Shown piece by piece: positions 56,665-64,000 of a stretch of DNA of 64,000 nucleotides. The notes under the pieces are model-generated. The model worked only from the letters and a program-made list of their open reading frames with translations, did no database searches and was not told where the DNA came from. The position numbers and the translations under genes are program-made. The stretch's first letter is position 1. Each line of letters starts with the position of its first letter. This stretch comes from Uloborus plumipes (lineage: Eukaryota; Arthropoda; Arachnida; Araneae; Uloboridae): assembly GCA_038373865.1 (NCBI GenBank), contig JAXGGA010005525.1, positions 1 through 64,000 on the forward strand, in the 5' to 3' direction.

Positions 56665-59600
56665 CCAATTAAACTACTACAGGTGTTCACGAAAAATTCA
56701 GGTATTCACAAAAACTTCAAAAAAAAAAAAAAAAACTTTTTTTTTTCTTTTACTCTTTTTTCTCTTTTTTTGCCCTAGTTTTTCAATTATCTTCATAAAT
56801 ATTGCAAAATTAAAAAAAAAAAAAATAGAGAAATACGGGAACACTATTTTTATTCGTTTACAACTTAAAAAATCGCATAAATCGAAGTTTATATCTGATT
56901 GAGGGTTCAGTCGCATTAGGCAATAGACTTGCTTAGTGCCCGCAAATGGTTTCATAAGTAAAAATTTTTCTGAAGGACTGGGAAACGAAACAATGAAGTT
57001 ATTCGTTACCAACGTAATACGTCCATGCCTAACAGGTGTTCAGCTGCTCTCTCTGACGGTGGAAGCATAACTGATGTTGGAATAGATCGTCTGTCTAGGA
57101 AATACACAATTCGATTGCTTCTCAGACACGCGGGATTCCCCCCCCCCCCCCGCAAGAAAAAGCCTTGAAAATCTTTACAGAGTATTTTCCTTGATATTTC
57201 ATGCTATACTGTTTCTTCTGGTATGTATTAACCATCTAAACTTTAAATTTAGCCCAATGGCATCTTCAAATATCGCACTTTAGTTTCTTTTTTGTGTATG
57301 TATGAAAATTAAAATCATTTGTGGGAAAATCTTCTAAGATCGTAAAATAAATGCGTAACTCATATAAAATTAATATTTTCTGTCGACAAACAACAAACTT
57401 GAATATTCCTTCCATATCTTTTAACTTTTCAAATTTTATAATGAAAATAATGTTTTATATACAGTATTCTAACTAAAACTAATTTTAAGCTACCAAGGCA
57501 TTCAGTTGCAACCGAAGTAAATATTTCACGTTCTCTTTTCTTCCCTTAGCATGGAATAGCTCACAGATGGAAACAGTAATTTCGTAAATTAAAGAGCAAT
57601 ATTTACATAATGGAGTGTGTTGTTTGACTTCTGTTGCAGAAATCCAATAGCCATCAGTTTTTCTTTAATTAACTTTCTAAAACTAAAAGAGGCGATTGTA
57701 AAGTGCTTTCGTGATGGAGAAAATTTTCATTAACTTCTAGAGATTTTTGAGACATTTTTTAAAATTTTCCTTTTTGCTCAAGCCCATTGCTGGAAAAAAA
57801 TTAAAAGGTTTTATCTAAAGGTTGTAATGGCTTCTCGGAGGTTATGAATAAAAGATCTATTAGGGACAAATTGCATTTAAAAGAAGTGTTTTTGTTTACT
57901 TTGTTAAGTAGAGCTTATGCATGTATCGTAGTGCATGAAAATAACAAACTTCTCGATACATACAAAATTTATTTGTAATATTAAATTTACGGAAATAGTG
58001 GTTGGAGTTGCGTCATAGTTTTTGCAATCAGCACTTAAGTATCGAAACTCGCCGTGGTCATTAAATCTTTTTCGTTCGCGAGCTTTGAAAGAGTTCTCAC
58101 CAGGAAAGTACGCGATCATGGAATAATGAATTTTTTTTTAATGAGTACCAATCGAAAGAGCATTGTAAAACATGTTTCTGGACGCACGCGTTTTTGCCCT
58201 CGCGCCCCCATTATCGAAACATAAGGTCCTAAAGTCAGCTAATTTTTTTTGAAAAATTGCCAATTTTAGCGAGTTATAATGAAACTGGAAGCTGCGGTGC
58301 GATTACACAATTTGCATCCAACGGGAAACTTGATTCCCATTTTTGGTCATCTGCAAAGCTTTTGAAAGACGGCTTTACAATAATCTTTTACTTTACCTGT
58401 GCGAGTTAAAGCAAAAAGCTACTATCAAGCCTATGACATGGAAAGCAGAGGGCTTTTTAAAGAAGAAGAACAATTTTAATAAACACATCAAAATTAAATT
58501 TTATCGTACTACTTGCGATTAAAGCAGGTCTCTTGTTTAATGGGAGTCCCCCTTGTTAAGGGACCCTTGTCAACATGAGGTGACAACTGAACCTCCTGTT
58601 TTTTTAATTATTTTTTTAAGTGTTCGTACAATTCTGTAGTATGGGGTGAGGATATTTGGGGGGTTTTAATTGTAAAAATTGCAAATATAAATTTTTTCAA
58701 ACCACTCTCTTTTGCTGGGTCCCCTATAACTCAAAGTGAGTTATCCTAAACATTTTTGTCAATTGCATCACTGGGTATGTAAGAATGGTCTTTCAAAAAA
58801 AAAAAAAAATGCTCAAAAGTTAATGAAAACGTGTTCAAATAAAAAAATCAAACAGGAATGAGGTGTTTTCTCTGAGATATTTCGAAAAAAAATGTTCGCT
58901 CGAATCGAACTTGTTCCTTCAAAAGTTATAAGTGAGGACAGGGGAAAACATCGGAAATTCGAAATTGAATGAAATATTATTCAAATCAAAAAGTCAAATA
59001 TGGGAGTGTATTGTCCTCACTGAGATCTTTCGATAAAAAAAAAATCGAATCGGACTATGCACTCAAAAGTTATTGCGGGGGGGGGGGCAGAAAAAGTGAC
59101 CAAAAGACAGACTGACAGGTACAGTTTCCGCAGCTCAAAACCCAACTTTCCTACTTTAAATTTCTCTTGTGTATTTAATTATTTTTATTAAGTTGTGCTT
59201 TTTCGACTCGATTGTTTTGAGCGTTTTTTTTTTCCAGTGCATCAGGCCTTCTTTCATGATTTTTTTTCACCTATTTTCTACTTTTACAGAAAAGAAAGCT
59301 AAAACTTGTATTGATTTACAGTTTAGTTAATCTTTTCCTACCCGTTGAACATATAGCAGAACTAGTAAAAGTTAGTCTAGTGTTTTTAAATAGTACGAAA
59401 TTAACATGCAATATGTTTTACATTTACGTTACAGAGACTTTTCGCTACAGTGACCAATTTGTTTGAACGGCAGGGGTTTTTACAATGAATGCCGATTCTA
59501 TTAGTATATTTTAAGAATGGAAATAATTATTTCCCTCTACCATTGATGTAATTTCCGACGTGGATATAATTTTGTAGCTATTGATATTTACTAATTCGTT

Positions 59601-60366
59601 TTCTTTTAAAAATTATTTATTTTTTCTCGATTTCAATTTAAAAAAAAAATGTTTTTGCTAAGAGTTGGCAGATAGTGAAACTTCTTGTATCGATTTTTTT
59701 TAAATAAGAACTGATATCATAATCCATGACAATTTAATTTCTACCCCAAAGATTATTTCTTTCATTTTTTGTACATGAGCTCATATTAGCTGCTTTTCAT
59801 ACTTTTTTAATTATCCCGAATTATTCATTTAGAAACACGTGCAGTATATTTTAACTTATAATAATTAACACATACAACTTAGTTCAGTAAAAAAACTTCA
59901 AATAACTAAAATTCTAAAATGTATTGTTATCAATCGTAAAAAGATAAAACTTTAACTTCTTTGTAAAGTTTTCGCTCCTCTGGATAAAGCTCTCTGCTTT
60001 CCACATCATAGTTTTGATCAGCAATCTTTATTTTAGCTCATACAAGTAAAGGGTTAACGTTAAACATGTTCACTTTCTTTGCGAATGACCAAACATGGAA
60101 ATGATGCGATGTCAAGCAAGCAGCGGGAGGGAGAATCTGAAGCTAGCTTCAATTTCTTGCCAAGTCTTCAAATTTGGCTCATTTTCGGCCGACTTTAAGA
60201 CCCCTTATATCGAAAATGAGGGGACGAGGGCACTTGATCTTTGGGTCAAAGACATGTCTCAGTATGCTCTTTCAAATGGTACCATTTTTAACTTTTTTCA
60301 TTATTACTTAAGTCGAGTACTTTCCTGGTCAGTATTACTATGGTAAGCTCCTGTTTAGCATAAATA
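56665..60366. other. No recognisable gene; weak degenerate repeat at 58740-59100
   Basis: Contains A-runs at 56719-56735, a 14-C run at 57138-57151 and a G-run at 59079-59087. At 58740-59100, segments ending CAAAAGTTAT(A/T) with GAGATATTTCGA(A/T)AAAAAA recur with strong drift. No supported gene. Confidence 0.4.
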
Positions 60367-60541
60367 CAGTAGGCGCTCGTTATAACGACCACACGTTATA
60401 AAGACCATCCTAATATAACGACCGGTGAGAAAGCCCCAACTGTATCTCAATATACTCTATGTTCTACCTCTTATAGCGACCACTCGTTATAAAGACCGTT
60501 TTCTGTAGGACGGAGACTGTCGTTACATCGAGCGTCGACTG
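60367..60541. mobile_element. 175-bp pogo-like MITE, TA TSD
   Basis: TA at 60365-60366 and 60542-60543. The left CAGTAGGCGCTCGTTATAAC and minus-strand right CAGTCGACGCTCGATGTAAC are inverted repeats. CGTTATAAAGACC is repeated inside at 60395 and 60485. The CAGTCGAC...TCGTTATAACGACC form is characteristic of Tigger/pogo MITEs. Confidence 0.8.
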
Positions 60542-60543
60542 TA

Positions 60544-62007
60544 ATACTTATTTTATATTCGCTGCAGTAGGATATCAGTTACTGTATTTGGGAAAATATA
60601 ATATTATATCGAAAGGTTAAAAAAAAATAGTGCTTGTTTTTTCATATAGTCCTATTTGGTGTTGAGGGCTGCGCGCGTAACGCGATCAAAGGGATGTCGA
60701 GTTCAATCCCCACAAATGTAGAAGTTTTTTTTTTTTTTTTTTTTGATGCGACTAGTAACAGCGTTCTTATTTTTTTATAGTAAAATTTTACACTAAATTA
60801 GGATTTCACGATACAAAGTATTGGTAACATGGATGTCAGAACTTTTCACCGTAAAATTTCAGGAATTTTAGTAAATTAGTGCACTTAATTGAAGTTATTC
60901 TTTTGTAGTAAAGTAAAGAATTCATTCAAGAACTTACCACATTAATGCCTAGCGTCCCTTTTTAGGGACGGTCCAAAAAAGGGTCTGAATTTCCCCAAAA
61001 TAAACATTTCAACAAAATAATAAATAGCGTTCAATTAGTACCTTGGTAGTGTTTCAATTCGTTATTAATAGATTGCAGCACATAACCATTGTAAAGTGTG
61101 TTCTGTAGCCGTTTTAATATGGTCTTTATCAAAAATTATATCGTTCACAATCTTAAGAAAAAAAGCTAAGTTTTCAAAGTTATTCCCAGCTTTCCAGTTT
61201 ATGTTAATTGCTGATTTTATTTCTTCTTATAAAATGTCTTTTTAAATATTATATCGTAGGCAGAAAAAAATTTTAGTAAAAAAAGTATGTACCCTCTGGG
61301 GTCTATCGTAACTTTTAAGGGACGATTTTTCTTTCCTTAATAAAAAAAATATTTCTTACATAATATTTTTTTTATTATTTTCCCTGACCATTAAACACTG
61401 TTTGTAACCAGTATACAAAATTTCTTTGGAAAAAGAAAAATGTCAGGCATTAATGGGTTAAGATACGTACCTATATTTGAATTATTACTGATTAGCATAG
61501 TAACATAATTTGAATGTCATTGCATTTCGCAACGAAAGCGGATAAGGGACATCTTCAAGAAAAAAACAAAGAAAGAAAAGAATACTTTCTGTGCCACACG
61601 AACTTGAAAATTAAGTTATTAGCACTAGTTCTTTCGTTTTCCCCTTCCCATGGGAAGGGCTTGATCCTCACAGCCATCCAATTGTCACGATCTTTGTGCC
61701 ACGAATTACTTGCTCACTCAGGGGCGCCGCGAGTTAATTTTTTTTGGTGTGGGGGGGGGGGGAGTTTTTTATTTGCCAGAAGTGTCAAGTAATGGTAACA
61801 ACAATTATATATACTGATTTTTAATTTTCTTTCCTTTTTCATAGTTTCAAATGTTGTTTAGAAAATGTTTGAATATTTGAAAAATGTATGCGTTTCGGTC
61901 CACCTGGAAGCATCTTAATACGTGCTGCTTAAAACTGGTAGTAGGAGGGTGAGCACCTCTGGTGTAGGTAAATATGTCGACGAAAAGCAATGTAATATCC
62001 AATGAAG
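60544..62007. other. No recognisable gene; tRNA-like B-box and G-run
   Basis: AGTTCAATCCC at about 60700 resembles a Pol III B box and is followed by a T-run of about 22 bases (60726-60744); no tRNA fold was found. CAGGGGCGCC at 61721 with a 12-G run (61751-61762) looks like another hAT-type left end without a partner. Confidence 0.3.
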
Positions 62008-62015
62008 CTATTAAA

Positions 62016-62921
62016 CAGGCCCGTCATTTAGGGGGAGGGGGATCAGGGGGGGGGGCAGTTGCTCCCTCCTGGCTTTGAGAAACCAATGTACGGTATTTCC
62101 CCGCATTAGCTGGCATGCCGGAAAAAGTGAGGTTGACCATCATGACGGAAAATTCGAATTTTCCGTCATGACGGATAGTTCAAGTTTCATTTCGCAACAA
62201 AACAAAAATGAATTTCTCACCTCAGTTTCAACCGCAAAGCAAGCCACTATAAGAAAAAAAAAATAAACGCCTTTCTCAAAAACAAACCAATGAATTTCAG
62301 ATCTCCGAGAACAAATCATGGTGATTTGATGGTGCGTTATTTTGTTATTATTTATTAAAATTTTTGTAAAGTAAATCGTCTAATTGTATTAATAAAACGA
62401 TCTATACTGCCGTATTACAAAAGTGATATCTGCAATGAGCGAAAAATGCAGAAATCACTTCTTAATGTTTTATGCCTCTATAGATGGCACTTTTTTCAAA
62501 AATTTTATTTTAATATTTTCCGTTCACAATTGACCATAAAACAATGTATTTAGATAATATATGTTGCAACAAATTATACCTGGTGACAATAATTCAATTT
62601 TCATGAAAAGTGCAGATTAGATTTTTGTGCTTGGCATACAGTACATCACTTATATTATTTTAAAAGTTTTTAGTATTCTTGGGATAGTATTAATTTTTTT
62701 TTCAACAGCGGTTATTCCGGCATGCCGGAAAGAACCAGGTTCGGGTCATAGAAAATCTGGTGACCCTCGAATTTTGCGGCATGCCGGCTAATACGGGGTA
62801 ATACGGCATTTAGATATAAATGGGCGTGGTTTGTTGTTTTTTTCTGATGAATATGCCTTGTGTTTGCACCCTTTGCCCCCCCCCCCCCCCGGAAAGACTT
62901 GAACGTGAAATAATGGCCCTG
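62016..62921. mobile_element. hAT MITE, CAGGSCCRTCATT-type ends, 8-bp TSD
   Basis: CTATTAAA (62008-62015) and CTGTTAAA (62922-62929) form an 8-bp duplication with one change. The left end is CAGGCCCGTCATTTAGG; the right on the minus strand is CAGGGCCATTATTTC. G- and C-runs lie inside the ends. A palindromic element is nested at 62091. Confidence 0.7.
62091..62806. mobile_element. Nested inverted-repeat element with GGCATGCCGG core ends
   Basis: The left CGGTATTTCCCCGCATTAGC followed by TGGCATGCCGG is mirrored by CCGGCATGCCG...CGGGGTAATACGG at the right. GGCATGCCGG recurs at 62111, 62717 and 62778. TA precedes it (62089-62090) and CA, a probable decayed TA, follows. The related sequence at 55859 has TA without the insert. 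Confidence 0.75.
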
Positions 62922-62929
62922 CTGTTAAA

Positions 62930-64000
62930 AGAGCCATTCATATTCAGACTATGAATCATTGTTGCATTTTTAGTACTTTATGTTCATTGCGGTAATAATC
63001 ATTCCATCTGAATGGTTAGCAAGCATCTGTATTTGTGAGCATCTTGATCCCATTCCCGTAAACACATAACAGAGGGAGAGATTGTCAGGTAGGAATGAAT
63101 GATGATATTGCAATGGCACCAGAGTGAACAGGAGGATTTCAGAGTGCAAGTGATGTCTTGATGTACAGTGACCTGCACAGATGCAATGCAACGGATACAT
63201 CGTTTGCATTCCATGTTTGAGTTCAGAATATAGGATGTAGTAGTGGACAGTTGGCTTTCTGTTATGTGATTCTAATTTGAATGTTTTGATGATGTTAGAA
63301 GATGAATGATTGCAATGATAATTGAAATTGTATATCGGTAAAGACAGATAAAGTAGATTGAAATCTCGGAGCAACGTTTTTATTTCTGGTTCAAAATTTC
63401 TTAAGCAATTTTCAAAATTTTGGTTCAAAATTTCTTAAGCAAATAAGCAAATTTCTTAATTATATATTTTCTGACAAATAAAGATTTTCTTTTGATGAAA
63501 TAATGTGAAAGTTACTCTTCACAGCTATTTAGTATGTGTGATTGTCTTCGGAGCGCGTTTTTCAAGAAATATGGGAGAGCCTTATGAACAAGACAGAATT
63601 TTTACTTCAGAAGTGTATGAATTTATAAATGCTATAATAATGGAATTTAAGCTGATATGGTAATGGTATTTTTAAAAAGTAAATAGGTAATGCTTAGTAA
63701 AACTTGAGTAAAAAGTAATGCTAACCCGAATATTTTATAGTAAATTTTAATAAATGTCATACTTTATTTTTAGCAGTGTATTAGCAAAACCATAAAGCAC
63801 TAAAGTGCAAATATTTTTTGAAGTTACAGTTATGTACTAGATTTTGAGCATGCAATATAATATTTGGCGAAAAAAAAATATGCGTTCTTTTTTCACACAA
63901 GTGATTTCTGAAATAAGAAAATGCAACTATACAAGTATTTTTTATTTTATTTTTCTTCAATGCATACCTTAAAATGTGAGGAGCATTCTGATTTTTTTTT
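62930..64000. other. No recognisable gene; 152-codon minus-strand frame at 62970-63428
   Basis: The minus frame is His/Leu/Ser-rich (YHCNHSSSNIIKTFKL, HCICAGHCTSRHH) and matches nothing I know. It ends in a direct duplication of TTCAAAATTTCTTAAGCAA at 63391 and 63424. Probably chance or a non-coding transcript region. Confidence 0.25.

Noticed and set aside
60655..60745. tRNA gene or tRNA-derived SINE head
   Set aside because: There is a B-box-like AGTTCAATCCC and a T-run, but no convincing A box, acceptor pairing or anticodon stem.
61721..61960. Another complete hAT MITE
   Set aside because: A left-end-like CAGGGGCGCC is present but no matching right end or 8-bp duplication was found.
62970..63428. 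A 152-residue protein on the minus strand
   Set aside because: No motif, odd His/Ser/Leu composition, overlapping frames and a terminal direct repeat; not supported as a gene.

Overview
The window looks like a repeat-filled intergenic or intronic stretch of an animal genome, not a microbial or viral one. It is AT-rich. It has no operons, no long host reading frames and no recognisable spliced gene. Almost everything identifiable is transposable-element DNA, mostly class II, nested inside other elements. The mix (Tc1, Merlin, hAT, pogo/Tigger-like, TTAA-target and Helitron elements, plus a PIN-like/CXC multicopy protein) fits an arthropod, possibly an arachnid. That assignment is inference from memory of these families and was not tested.

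Layout. 0-3 kb: a broken PIN/FEN-like protein with a C-terminal CXC domain, split by a 1.36 kb element (5-bp target duplication) that itself carries a TTAA element. 3.6-4.0 kb: about three 150-bp tandem units, each with a perfect DR1 nuclear-receptor half-site pair. 5.2-6.9 kb: two inverted-repeat elements. 7.9-14.3 kb: a 6.5 kb hAT-type unit, inserted in a tandem repeat, carrying a Helitron-like end, a pogo-like C-terminal remnant, a 264-bp tandem duplication and a second 5-bp-TSD element. 15.9-19.2 kb: a hAT unit holding a half MITE joined to a dead Tc1 transposase, plus a TA element. 19.2-23.0 kb: a pogo-like MITE and a 3.3 kb element with GGATATCC-rich ends, itself carrying nested MITEs. 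26.5-27.6 kb: an element whose second copy at 48.8-52.5 kb has been invaded. 28.1-32.2 kb: a Helitron, a 651-bp palindromic MITE and a hAT MITE. 33.7-36.4 kb: a transposon with amplified ends and a decayed protein. 36.7-39.3 kb: a TA element carrying the only intact gene seen, a Tc1-like transposase with 36 residues between the second D and the E. 39.5-44.5 kb: a hAT unit (8-bp TSD) containing a 3 kb hairpin element and a TA element. 45.6-47.0 kb: a dead Tc1 with long TIRs. 48.8-52.5 kb: a three-level nest with a nearly intact Merlin (IS1595-like) transposase. 54.2-55.5 kb: a Helitron with helicase C-terminus and a duplicated 5' end. 60.4 and 62.0-62.9 kb: small MITEs and a hAT MITE. The remaining stretches show nothing I can name.

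The genes do not form a pathway; they are transposases and remnants. I saw no clearly new enzymatic system. The observations most worth following are the 3 kb foldback element, the group of TA elements sharing one TIR/subterminal-repeat design, the 36-residue Tc1, the Merlin nest with its empty-site control, and the DR1-bearing tandem repeat.
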